A stretch of 64,000 nt of DNA from Mycobacterium xenopi. Lineage in GTDB: Bacteria; Actinomycetota; Actinomycetes; Mycobacteriales; Mycobacteriaceae. Location of the stretch: positions 4,464,001-4,528,000 of the forward strand of contig NZ_AP022314.1 in assembly GCF_009936235.1 (NCBI RefSeq), in the 5' to 3' direction. The notes beneath the pieces are model-generated. The model ran no database searches. It was not told the DNA's origin and saw only the letters and a program-made list of their open reading frames with translations. A program made the position numbers and the translations under genes. Every line of letters starts with the position of its first letter. Within the stretch, counting starts at the first letter, position 1. Below are positions 1 through 7,679 of this stretch, piece by piece.

Positions 1-403
1 CCGCCGAACCATCCCACATGTGCGACTGGAACAGCGGGTTCTTGCCTTGGGAGATCCGCTCCTGCGAGATGGCCAGCAGCGGGCGCACGTAGCCGTCCAG
101 CTTGTCCTTCGGACAGTGGTCGGTGTGCAGCGCGACATTGATCGGGTACTTGGCCGCGACGATGTGGGCGAACTCGGCCAACGCCACCGCGCCGGTCACC
201 ATGTTCTTTACCCCGAGCCCGGAGCCGAACTCCGCGCCGCCGGTGGAGAACTGGATGATGCCGTCGCTGCCGGCGTCGGCGAAACCTTTGAGTGCGGCGT
301 TGATGGTCTCCGACGACGTGCAGTTGATGGCCGGGAACGCGTACGAATTCTGCTTGGCACGCTCCAACATCTCGGCGTAGACCTCGGGCGTTGCGATAGG
401 CAT
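1..403 (-). CDS. fba: Class II fructose-bisphosphate aldolase, N-terminal part
   Basis: Zinc-dependent aldolase of glycolysis and gluconeogenesis, cleaving fructose 1,6-bisphosphate to DHAP and glyceraldehyde 3-phosphate in the cytosol. About 134 N-terminal residues are present and the gene runs off the left edge. The protein begins MPIATPEVYAEML, and the metal-binding stretch HTDHCPKDKLDGY is visible, as in M. tuberculosis Fba (Rv0363c). The ATG at 403 is preceded by a GGAAGG ribosome site. It is divergent from the DedA gene, with about 120 bp between them. Identity is very likely; only completeness is missing. Confidence 0.95.
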   Translation of the reverse strand, partial: MPIATPEVYAEMLERAKQNSYAFPAINCTSSETINAALKGFADAGSDGIIQFSTGGAEFGSGLGVKNMVTGAVALAEFAHIVAAKYPINVALHTDHCPKDKLDGYVRPLLAISQERISQGKNPLFQSHMWDGSA

Positions 404-522
404 GAAACTTCCTTCCTCACGAGATCAGCAGGGGTCCACGCGCGGGCCTGTGCCCCCCAGTATCCCAAGAAGCCCGTCACGTTAAACAGCCCGTGCAGCC
501 AACCCCTGTATGTTGTGACGTC

Positions 523-1200
523 ATGGACACCGCCGTGCTGGCCTTACCCAACCTGCTGGACCCCATGTACTGGTTGGGCGCCCACGGTGTGTTCGGCCAC
601 GCCGTGCTGCCCGGCATCTTGCTGATCGTGTTCATCGAGACCGGGCTGATGTTCCCGCTGCTGCCGGGCGAGTCGCTGCTGTTCACCGGTGGCCTGCTGG
701 CAGCCAGCGCGCATCCACCGGTCAGCATCGAGGTATTGGCTACCTGCGTCGCGATTGTGGCGGTGCTCGGTGACCAGACCGGGTATTTCATCGGCCGGCG
801 GATCGGGCCGGCATTGTTCAAAAAGGAAGACTCCCGCTTCTTCAAACAGCACTACGTGACCGAGTCGCATGCGTTCTTCGAGAAGTACGGGCCAGTGACG
901 GTGATCTTGGCCCGCTTCGCGCCGTTCGTGCGGACGTTCGTACCGGTAGTCGCCGGGGTGTCGTACATGCGCTACCCGCTGTTTCTGGGATTCGACATCG
1001 TCGGCGGCATCGCCTGGGGCGCGGGTGCGACGCTGACCGGCTACTTCCTGGGCAACGTGCCGTTCGTCAACAAGAACCTGGAAACGATCATCCTGGGCAT
1101 CTTGTTCGTGTCACTCATGCCTGCGTTCATCTCGGCCGGGCGGGCCTATCTGAACCGTCGCCGCGCCTCCAAGGACGAGCCCGTGCCGCTGCCGGAATAG
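523..1200 (+). CDS. DedA/SNARE-associated family membrane protein
   Basis: Integral membrane protein of 225 aa, matching Rv0364 in neighbourhood and sequence type. DedA proteins act in membrane homeostasis and are candidate undecaprenyl-phosphate or phospholipid flippases. Several hydrophobic segments flank the family motifs GDQTGYFIGRRIG and, further on, RFAPFVRTFVPVVAG with the conserved F-x-R-x-x-P-x-x-R pattern. I chose ATG 523 (MDTAVLALPNLL) rather than the in-frame GTG at 493, because the ten extra residues are not hydrophobic and do not resemble the family. It converges on the CoA-transferase gene with only 1 bp between stops. Substrate unknown. Confidence 0.88.
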   Translation: MDTAVLALPNLLDPMYWLGAHGVFGHAVLPGILLIVFIETGLMFPLLPGESLLFTGGLLAASAHPPVSIEVLATCVAIVAVLGDQTGYFIGRRIGPALFKKEDSRFFKQHYVTESHAFFEKYGPVTVILARFAPFVRTFVPVVAGVSYMRYPLFLGFDIVGGIAWGAGATLTGYFLGNVPFVNKNLETIILGILFVSLMPAFISAGRAYLNRRRASKDEPVPLPE

Positions 1201-1201
1201 G

Positions 1202-2551
1202 TCAGATCGCCACCCGGAAATCGCAGCCGGTCTTGGCGCGCACCTCCTCGACCGTCACCCCGGGATGCAGTTCGGTGAGCGTAAGCCCCTGCCCCGGCTT
1301 GACATCGAAGACACACAGGTCGGTGATGATCATGTCGACGACGCCCTTGCCGGTGACCGGCAACGTGCATTGCTTGAGGATCTTCGGGCTGCCGTCTTTG
1401 GCGGTGTGATCCATCACCACGATCACGCGTTTGACGCCCGACACCAAATCCATCGCACCGCCGGGCCCTTTGACCATCTTGCCTGGCACCATCCAGTTGG
1501 CCAGGTCTCCGTTTTCGGCCACTTCCAGCCCGCCGAGGATGGACAGGTCGATGTGACCGCCGCGGATCATGGCGAACGAATCGGCGCTGGAAAAAAAGCT
1601 CGACCCGGGAATCGCGGTGATGGTCTGCTTGCCGGCGTTGATGAGGTCGGGGTCGACCTCGTCTTCGGTCGGGTAGGAACCGATGCCGAGTAGGCCGTTC
1701 TCCGACTGCAATGTCACGTTGATGTTCTCGGGAATGAAGTTGGCCACCAGCGTCGGAATCCCGATGCCCAGGTTCACGTAGTAGCCGTCGCGCAATTCCC
1801 GGGCGGCGCGCCTGGCCATCAACTCCCGGATGGGGCTGTGGTTCTTCAGCGCGGCACCACCGCTGGTGGTGCGAAACTCGATGCGCTTTTCGTAGTCGCG
1901 TCCTTCGATGATGCGATCCACATAGATGCCGGGGGTATGAACCAGGTCGGGATCGAGCTCGCCAACCTCAACCAGCTCTTCTACTTCGGCCACCGTGACT
2001 TCGGCGCAGGTGGCGATCATCGGGTTGAAGTTACGCGCGGTCTTGCGGTACACGAGATTGCCCGCTTTGTCGCCCTTCCACGCCTTGACGATGGCCAAAT
2101 CGGCACGAATGCTTTCTTCGAGTACGTATTCGGTGCCGTCGAAGACCCGGGTGTCCTTGCCTTCAGCCAGGACAGTGCCGTAGCCCGTACGGGTATAGAA
2201 ACCGGGAATGCCTGCGCCGCCAGCGCGTAACTTCTCCGCCAGGGTGCCCTGCGGGGTGAGGGTGAGGTCCAGCTCGCCAGCCAGCACTTGGCGCTCGAAC
2301 TCCTTGTTCTCGCCGACGTAGGAGGCGATCACCTTTTTCACCTGCCGGCCCTTGAGCAGCAGGCCCATGCCGAAATCGTCCACGCCAGCGTTGTTTCCGA
2401 CGATGGTGAGATCCTTGACACCGCTGTCGACCAGCGCGCGGATCAAGTTCTCCGGAATGCCGCAGAGGCCGAAGCCGCCGGCCGCGACGGTGATGCCGTC
2501 TTTTAGCAGGCCTTGCAGCGCCGACACGGCGTCGGGGTGGACTTTGTTCAC
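1202..2551 (-). CDS. Fused alpha-beta 3-oxoacid (succinyl-CoA) CoA transferase
   Basis: Transfers CoA between succinyl-CoA and a 3-oxoacid (ketone-body or beta-keto acid metabolism). Residues 1 to about 228 are a complete subunit A (GGFGLCGIPENLI near the N-terminus), followed by a linker of about 12 residues, and residues about 240-449 are a complete subunit B. The catalytic glutamate is Glu284 in QSENGLLGIG, the family I CoA-transferase motif. In M. tuberculosis the subunits are separate (scoA/scoB, Rv2504c/Rv2503c); here they are one polypeptide, like the eukaryotic enzyme. The GTG start has a GAGGAG site 7 nt upstream. The gene lies between the Rv0364 and Rv0365c equivalents, where M. tuberculosis has none. 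Exact acyl substrate is inferred. Confidence 0.88.
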   Translation of the reverse strand: MNKVHPDAVSALQGLLKDGITVAAGGFGLCGIPENLIRALVDSGVKDLTIVGNNAGVDDFGMGLLLKGRQVKKVIASYVGENKEFERQVLAGELDLTLTPQGTLAEKLRAGGAGIPGFYTRTGYGTVLAEGKDTRVFDGTEYVLEESIRADLAIVKAWKGDKAGNLVYRKTARNFNPMIATCAEVTVAEVEELVEVGELDPDLVHTPGIYVDRIIEGRDYEKRIEFRTTSGGAALKNHSPIRELMARRAARELRDGYYVNLGIGIPTLVANFIPENINVTLQSENGLLGIGSYPTEDEVDPDLINAGKQTITAIPGSSFFSSADSFAMIRGGHIDLSILGGLEVAENGDLANWMVPGKMVKGPGGAMDLVSGVKRVIVVMDHTAKDGSPKILKQCTLPVTGKGVVDMIITDLCVFDVKPGQGLTLTELHPGVTVEEVRAKTGCDFRVAI

Positions 2552-2579
2552 GTAGCTGCTCCTCTACTTGTCACCGACT

Positions 2580-2695
2580 GGCCCCATTGGCCGGCTCCTC
2601 CTCATCGCGCTGCGCGCTCTGCATCGTCGCCGACCGTGGCCCGATTGGCCCGCTCCTCCTCATCGCGCTCCGCGCTCTGCATCGTCGCCGACCGT
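2580..2695. repeat. Two tandem 58-bp MIRU-like units
   Basis: Two direct copies of a 58-bp unit (2580-2637 and 2638-2695) differ at only three positions. On the minus strand each contains GACGATGCAGAGCG followed shortly by GATGAGGAGGAG, the core words of mycobacterial interspersed repetitive units (MIRUs) as I know them. The right-hand copy runs into the GH76 gene: it encodes that protein's last residues and supplies its stop codon within ATGAGG. The unit is shorter than typical M. tuberculosis MIRUs, so the name is a family-level assignment. Confidence 0.8.
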
Positions 2696-3787
2696 AACGC
2701 TATAGGCGGCCTCCATGAGCATCCACCCGGACAGCTGCACGGAGAGATCCCGTTCGGCGGTCTCCGAGCCGGTGACGGCGCCCTCGACGAATTCCGCCTG
2801 CTTGCCGGCCACGGTGGGCAGTTCGGCGGTGCGATCCCAAAACGCACCGAACAAGGGCAACCCGTCGACCGTCTGACGGTAGTCCCACGCCGAGGTCGCC
2901 GAGGCCAGCACCAGCGAGCGCGCGGTATCCCGGGCGGTGACGTCCTCGGCGGCGGTCCCCGGCAGCGTGGTGGCCACCAGCGCCAAATAGCGGGCGGTGA
3001 TTCCGGCGAACAGGCCGCCGTCGCCGCCGCCGGCGCCCTTGATCACCCCTCCCGGTGCCATGTGCTCGTTGACGGCGGCGACCAGCCGATGCACCCGCGG
3101 CGCGTGTCGCGGATCGCCTGTGCGCGCGGCCAATTCGGTTTCCAGGCCGAGCACCACCCCCTGGCAGTACGTGTATTGGGCGCGCACCAGCGAACCGCCC
3201 TTGATGCCGTCGAACACCAGATGCGTCTCGGGGTCGATCAGGGTCGCGTCGATCCAGTCGGCCATCTGCTGCGCCCGCTTGAGCCGATCCCCGTAACGGG
3301 CGAGGAAGATTCCGGCCGGGCCGTTGGCGGGGGCGTTGAAGAACTGGTCCTGTTTGCGCCATGGGATGCCGCCGCCGTCCTCGGGTACCCAGGCTTTGAC
3401 GAACTGGTCGGTCAGCTTGTTTAGCGCGCGGTGGCGGTCGATGCCGGTCACTCGACAGGCACGTTCGATGGCCAGCGCCAGCCATGCCATGTCGTCGTAA
3501 TAGTCGTTGATCCACCTGCCCACATTGCGCAGCCGGTGCGAGCGGATCTGACGGCGAATCCTTGTGCGCCGCTCAGATTTTGGGTCGCGCAGCTGTCCAT
3601 CGACCAGGCAGTCCAACAGGTGCGCCTGCCACCAGTAGTGCCAATGACCGAACAACCGGTCGCGCCGTGCCGGCGGCCAGGCCACCACACCAAGCTGGGT
3701 GCCCGGCAGCGCCCACAACCGTTTGAGGTGTCGTTGTGTGACGGCCGCTTCGGCGCTGGCGGCTCGGTTTGCCCATACCTGTTCCAT
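2660..3787 (-). CDS. Glycoside hydrolase family 76 protein (Rv0365c-like)
   Basis: 375 aa, closely resembling Rv0365c (start MEQVWANRAASAEAAV). GH76 enzymes are alpha-1,6-mannanases; the tandem acidic pair expected at the active site is probably NDYYDDMAWLALA (about residues 93-105). No signal peptide is evident, so a cytosolic location is likely and the physiological glycan is unknown. The C-terminal residues VGDDAERGAR and the stop codon come from a MIRU-like repeat, so the native end may have been altered by repeat insertion. It lies upstream of the CoA transferase gene on the same strand, 108 bp away. Confidence 0.82.
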   Translation of the reverse strand: MEQVWANRAASAEAAVTQRHLKRLWALPGTQLGVVAWPPARRDRLFGHWHYWWQAHLLDCLVDGQLRDPKSERRTRIRRQIRSHRLRNVGRWINDYYDDMAWLALAIERACRVTGIDRHRALNKLTDQFVKAWVPEDGGGIPWRKQDQFFNAPANGPAGIFLARYGDRLKRAQQMADWIDATLIDPETHLVFDGIKGGSLVRAQYTYCQGVVLGLETELAARTGDPRHAPRVHRLVAAVNEHMAPGGVIKGAGGGDGGLFAGITARYLALVATTLPGTAAEDVTARDTARSLVLASATSAWDYRQTVDGLPLFGAFWDRTAELPTVAGKQAEFVEGAVTGSETAERDLSVQLSGWMLMEAAYSVTVGDDAERGAR

Positions 3788-3803
3788 GTCTGCAAATCCT
3801 GCC

Positions 3804-4448
3804 CTACCAGGCGCGGTCGATGTCTGCGTGCTGGGCGATCCAGGCGTGCATCGCGATTCCGGCGGCGACGGCGACGTTGATGCTGCGCGTCGACCCGAAC
3901 TGGGCGATCGACACGGTCAGCGCCGCACCCGCTTTGGCTTCGTCAGTGATGCCGGGGCCTTCCTGGCCGAAAACCATCAGGCAGTGTCGCGGCAGCCCGG
4001 TCTGCTCCAGGCGTGCTGCGCCGGGAACGTTATCGACGGCGACGACGGTCAGCCCGGCGGCTGCGGCGAAGTCGAGTAGCTCGGCAGTGGTGTCGTGGTG
4101 GCGCAGCCGCTGGTATCGGTCAGTGACCATGGCGCCGCGGCGATTCCAGCGCCGCCGGCCCACGATGTGCACGGTGTCGACGGCGAACGCGTTGGCGGTG
4201 CGCACCACCGCACCGATATTGGCGTCGTGGCCGAAGTTTTCGATCGCAATGTGCAGCGGGTGTCGCCGCTTGTCGATGTCGGCAATGATCGCCTCGCGGG
4301 TCCAGTAGCGGTAGGCGTCGACGACGTTGCGAGCATCCCCCTCGCGCAACAACACCGGGTCATAGCGCGGGTCGCTGGGCAGCGGGCCCTGCCACGGCCC
4401 GACGCCGCTGCCTGACACGCCCCACTCGGTCGGGCCGGGATCGCTCAT
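3804..4448 (-). CDS. SpoU-family RNA 2'-O-methyltransferase (Rv0380c-like)
   Basis: SPOUT-class enzyme predicted to methylate ribose 2'-OH in tRNA or rRNA using SAM. All three SpoU motifs are visible: HDANIGAVVRTANAF (motif 1, with the catalytic Asn and Arg), LMVFGQEGPGI (motif 2) and FGSTRSINVAVAAGIAM (motif 3, trefoil-knot SAM loop). I place the start at ATG 4448 (MSDPGPTEW, 214 aa), which overlaps the upstream gene's stop as ATGA, rather than a GTG four codons earlier. It follows the gene at 4445-5353 in one operon. The target nucleotide cannot be read from sequence. Confidence 0.87.
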   Translation of the reverse strand: MSDPGPTEWGVSGSGVGPWQGPLPSDPRYDPVLLREGDARNVVDAYRYWTREAIIADIDKRRHPLHIAIENFGHDANIGAVVRTANAFAVDTVHIVGRRRWNRRGAMVTDRYQRLRHHDTTAELLDFAAAAGLTVVAVDNVPGAARLEQTGLPRHCLMVFGQEGPGITDEAKAGAALTVSIAQFGSTRSINVAVAAGIAMHAWIAQHADIDRAW

Positions 4449-5353
4449 TTCACCGTCCACACTGCGGCATGGGTGCCCACCACCGACACCGTGGCGTACA
4501 ACACGGCCTCGTTGATCTCACCTTGCGTGCACAGCGACGGGCTGACGTGGACCGCGTCCAGCGACGCCTCCGGCAAGATCAACACCGACGCGCCGTAGGC
4601 GGCACACGCCGGGCTCAGCCCCGGGCCGGGCAGCGTCGGGGCGACCAGCAGCATCATCGGGCCGCCGCGCGCCGCCGAGTCGTCACGGTAGCGGGCCGCC
4701 ACCGCGTCAACCGACAATCCCAGCAGCATGTAGCCGTCGCCAGCGAACACTCCGGGATCGCCAAGCGAGGCCTGGCTGAGTTGGGTGCCGTCGGCGCGCC
4801 ACGCCGACACGCTGGTCGTCTTGACCACAAGGCCGGTGTCGTTTTGGTTGGTCGGCAACATTCCCACCGGAAACGCCGCCGGATAGGCCGCCGTGGTGCC
4901 GGGGATCCGGTCGCGCGGCGAATAGGTGTACACGCCGCGCACGGCGCTGCGGTCCTTCAACGGCCCCAGGCATACCGTGCCGCTGAGCCGATCCGGCGTC
5001 GGCGCCGACAATGATTGCACCACAATGTTTTTCGCGCCCTCGCAGCTGCCGATGCCGGTGGACTCCATCGGGTGCGCCAGCGCACCGTAGAGCCCGAACC
5101 GGATGTCCTCGGGTTTGGCGTGCGGTGCCGCCAAGTCGCTCGGGGCCGCGTCGACGTCGACGAGCACGTAGTCGGCGTTCCAGCGCAGGTTCGACACCGA
5201 CATGTTCCAGCCCAACACTGCCACCGACTGCCCCAGCTGCACGGACTGCGCGCCGTAGATCTTGTCGTGCCGGCCGGCGCTCGAGCAGGCCGCCGAACAC
5301 ACCGCGGCCAGCGTCGCCACCATCGCAATGAAAGCCCGCACGGCGCGCAACAA
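4445..5353 (-). CDS. Conserved exported protein (Rv0381c-like)
   Basis: 302 aa, same position as Rv0381c between pyrE and the SpoU gene. The N-terminus (MLRAVRAFIAMVATLAAVC) is a signal peptide followed by SAACSSAG; a lipobox is possible but the -3 residue is not typical. The rest is predicted soluble and extracytoplasmic with no catalytic motif that I recognise. The TTG start lies 2 nt after the pyrE stop; a GTG at 5341 would also leave a signal peptide. Close spacing with pyrE and the methyltransferase indicates co-transcription. Function unknown. Confidence 0.72.
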   Translation of the reverse strand: MLRAVRAFIAMVATLAAVCSAACSSAGRHDKIYGAQSVQLGQSVAVLGWNMSVSNLRWNADYVLVDVDAAPSDLAAPHAKPEDIRFGLYGALAHPMESTGIGSCEGAKNIVVQSLSAPTPDRLSGTVCLGPLKDRSAVRGVYTYSPRDRIPGTTAAYPAAFPVGMLPTNQNDTGLVVKTTSVSAWRADGTQLSQASLGDPGVFAGDGYMLLGLSVDAVAARYRDDSAARGGPMMLLVAPTLPGPGLSPACAAYGASVLILPEASLDAVHVSPSLCTQGEINEAVLYATVSVVGTHAAVWTVK

Positions 5354-5355
5354 AT

Positions 5356-5904
5356 CTAATGCAATCCCAGATCCGCCAGGCCCAGCAGGCTGCGGTAGGG
5401 CAGGCCCTCGGCTTGGATGGCTTCCGCGGCACCGGTGCCGCGGTCGACGACGGTGGCCACCCCGACCACGTCGCCGCCGGCGTCGCGCACCGCGCGCACC
5501 GCCGTGAGCGCCGACGCGCCGGTGGTGCTGGTGTCCTCGACCACCAGCACCCGCAACCCGGACACGTCGGCGCCCTCGATAAGTCGTTGCATGCCATGGG
5601 GTTTCACCGATTTGCGCACCACGAACGCGTCGATCGGGCGACCGGGCGCGTGCATGATGGCGGTCGCGACCGGGTCGGCGCCCAGCGTCAGGCCGCCGAC
5701 CGCGGCATAGTCCCAGTCGGCGGTGAGCTCGCGCATCAAGCGGCCGATCAGCGCGGCGGCGCGGTGATGCAACGTCGCGCGGCGCAAATCGACGTAGTAG
5801 TCGGCCTGCTTTCCCGACGACAAGGTAAAGCGCCCGCGCCGCACCGAAAGCCGGCGCACCAGCTCGGCCAACTCCTCGCGGTTGGCCAAGTCAGGTGCGG
5901 CCAC
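5356..5904 (-). CDS. pyrE: Orotate phosphoribosyltransferase
   Basis: Converts orotate plus PRPP to orotidine 5'-phosphate in de novo pyrimidine synthesis. 182 aa, very like M. tuberculosis PyrE (Rv0382c). Visible are the substrate-binding stretch LSSGKQADYYVDLRRATL and the PRPP-binding signature VLVVEDTSTTG. The start is GTG at 5904, overlapping the end of the upstream SDR gene by 14 nt, so the SDR, pyrE, the Rv0381c-like gene and the SpoU gene appear to form one operon. Identity is firm. Confidence 0.95.
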   Translation of the reverse strand: MAAPDLANREELAELVRRLSVRRGRFTLSSGKQADYYVDLRRATLHHRAAALIGRLMRELTADWDYAAVGGLTLGADPVATAIMHAPGRPIDAFVVRKSVKPHGMQRLIEGADVSGLRVLVVEDTSTTGASALTAVRAVRDAGGDVVGVATVVDRGTGAAEAIQAEGLPYRSLLGLADLGLH

Positions 5905-6667
5905 GGCCTCGGCCCATCGCGTTCACCGCGGCCCGCGCCACGGTGCGCGGCATCATCCGTATGCCCGCGACCAGCGCCTTGTAGTGCACGCCGGGGATGC
6001 TGATCACCTTTCCGCGGGCGATGTCGGCCATGCTCTCCCGGATCACGTCGTCGACAGAGAGCCACATGAACGACGGCAGCGACGCCATGTCGATCCCCGC
6101 CCGCGAGTGGAATTCGGTACGCACGTAGCCGGGGCATACCGCATGCACGCCGACTCCTGTGCCCTTCAGCCCGCCGGCCAGGCCCTCGGTGAACGACACC
6201 ACCCACGCCTTCGAAGCCGAGTATGTCGAGCCGCGGCCGGAGAGCAGTCCGGCAACGCTGGCCACGTTGATCACCGTGCCGACACCGGCGTCGAGCATCG
6301 GCGGCAAAGCGGCCCGGGTCAGCTGCATCACCGCCGTCACGTTGACGTCCAGCTGGGCCTGGAGCAGGGCGGGATCGGTGGTCCAGAATTCGCCGGACGT
6401 GCCGAAGCCGGCGTTGTTGACCAGCACCCGCACCCCGGCGGTGAGCCGGTCGGCGACCTTGCCGCGGTCGGCGGCGTCGGCCAGGTCGGCGGGCAAAACC
6501 TCGACACCGCAACCGGCCTCGTCGCGCAATTCACCGGCCAGCTGCGCCAGCCGTTCGGTGTCACGCGCCACCAGCACCAGGTCAAAGCCGTCGGCGGCAT
6601 AGCGTCGCGCATACCCGGCGCCGATCCCGGACGTGGGCCCGGTGATCAGGGCGACAGGACGGGGCAT
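5891..6667 (-). CDS. Short-chain dehydrogenase/reductase
   Basis: Classical SDR of 258 aa acting on an unknown alcohol or carbonyl substrate with NAD(P)(H). The N-terminal cofactor motif is TGPTSGIGAGYA, NNAG follows mid-protein, and the catalytic Ser-Tyr-Lys set is in NVASVAGLL and YSASK. I start at ATG 6667 (MPRPVALITG), placing the Rossmann motif close to the N-terminus; the longer frame adds an unlikely Arg/Pro-rich leader overlapping ttfA. M. tuberculosis has pyrE and Rv0383c adjacent, so this gene is an addition at this locus. Confidence 0.88.
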   Translation of the reverse strand: MPRPVALITGPTSGIGAGYARRYAADGFDLVLVARDTERLAQLAGELRDEAGCGVEVLPADLADAADRGKVADRLTAGVRVLVNNAGFGTSGEFWTTDPALLQAQLDVNVTAVMQLTRAALPPMLDAGVGTVINVASVAGLLSGRGSTYSASKAWVVSFTEGLAGGLKGTGVGVHAVCPGYVRTEFHSRAGIDMASLPSFMWLSVDDVIRESMADIARGKVISIPGVHYKALVAGIRMMPRTVARAAVNAMGRGRGRT

Positions 6668-6710
6668 GACCGACAGCGTAGCGAAGACGACGACGCGGGC
6701 CGGGCACCCG

Positions 6711-7532
6711 TCACCGCTGGTAGTGCGGCGCCTGCTGGCCCTTTCGCCCGGTGGGCGGGCGCTGAGTGGGTGCTGAGCGACCCTTGTCGGGGCGGGCAGG
6801 TTCGGCCGGCGCGCGACGAACGCCATCCGGGGCGCGCCGAGGCGCCAGATCGCCGCGGGCGGCGGCAGCCAGCGGGCGGCTTGGCGCGGCGTTACGGCGG
6901 GGCGCAGGCTGCGACATCTGCTGGGGCACCGGCGGCAACACCCGCAGCAAGTCGTTGAACTGCCGCACGGTGCGCAAACCCTCGTCCCATTCGGCCCGGC
7001 CGCTCGAGATCGGCATGCTCACCAATGTCCAGTTCTGCTCGTTCCACATGATCTCGGCGCAATCAGGCGCGGTGTGCGCGAAAGTGACCATCCGCCGGTC
7101 GCATGCTCGCCGCGCAGCGTCGAGGTTGGTGGAGTACACCATCCGCGGCCCGATCGCCCCGAGGAGCCAAATGTCGCTCTCCCGAGGCTCTTTGAGGCCC
7201 TTGAGCCGCAGGTCGACCACGACACTGGTGCCCACCTTGCGGTGCAGCGCGATCACCGTGGCAACCTCTTCGAGGTCGAAGATGTAGACGGCCTCGCCGC
7301 GAATCTGCCCCAGCACGACGTTGTAGGCCGGGACGTCACCGACGGTCGACATCACACCGCGCTTCCAGCGCTTGGGCAGTTCGCTGTTCTCCGGTTCGTA
7401 GTCGAAGCCGTGGGAGCGCGCCCACGACCTACGCCGCCTGCCCCGCCCGCGACGCCGATCGATGTCGACGTACAGCAGCACCGCCGCGCCGACGAAGCAC
7501 AGCGCGGAGAGCGTGAACCACAGCGGGACCAT
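6711..7532 (-). CDS. ttfA: TtfA, trehalose monomycolate transport factor (Rv0383c-like)
   Basis: 273 aa. Rv0383c/MSMEG_0736 was shown to be TtfA, an essential MmpL3-associated factor for trehalose monomycolate export. An N-terminal membrane anchor (about residues 4-22, WFTLSALCFVGAAVLLYV) is followed by an Arg-rich cytosolic stretch, a folded domain to about residue 190, and a low-complexity Pro/Arg/Ala tail. The ATG start at 7532 is well placed before the hydrophobic segment. It lies upstream of the SDR-pyrE operon. The assignment rests on sequence resemblance and conserved order next to clpB and pyrE. Confidence 0.87.
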   Translation of the reverse strand: MVPLWFTLSALCFVGAAVLLYVDIDRRRGRGRRRRSWARSHGFDYEPENSELPKRWKRGVMSTVGDVPAYNVVLGQIRGEAVYIFDLEEVATVIALHRKVGTSVVVDLRLKGLKEPRESDIWLLGAIGPRMVYSTNLDAARRACDRRMVTFAHTAPDCAEIMWNEQNWTLVSMPISSGRAEWDEGLRTVRQFNDLLRVLPPVPQQMSQPAPRRNAAPSRPLAAAARGDLAPRRAPDGVRRAPAEPARPDKGRSAPTQRPPTGRKGQQAPHYQR

Positions 7533-7619
7533 CCCGGCTAGCGTATCTGCTGTTAGCCCAGAACGGGGAATGTGAGCAGGTCACAACCGAATTAAGGTTT
7601 GCTAGCCACCGCACGCGAG

Positions 7620-7669
7620 CAGACGCAGAATCGCACGCTCGGAGCCTCTCGGGTGCGATTCTGCGTCTG
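7620..7669. terminator. 17-bp perfect inverted repeat between ttfA and clpB
   Basis: CAGACGCAGAATCGCAC (7620-7636) and its perfect reverse complement (7653-7669) enclose a 16-nt loop, 10 bp past the clpB stop codon. No T-tract follows, as is usual in mycobacteria, so it may terminate clpB transcription. Its core recurs as arms at 37713-37762, so it may instead be a dispersed REP-like palindrome. Confidence 0.7.
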
Positions 7670-7679
7670 TTCGGCCGTG

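Noticed and set aside
2580..2695. CRISPR-like direct repeats
   Set aside because: Two contiguous units with no spacers, and the words are those of MIRUs; no cas genes anywhere.
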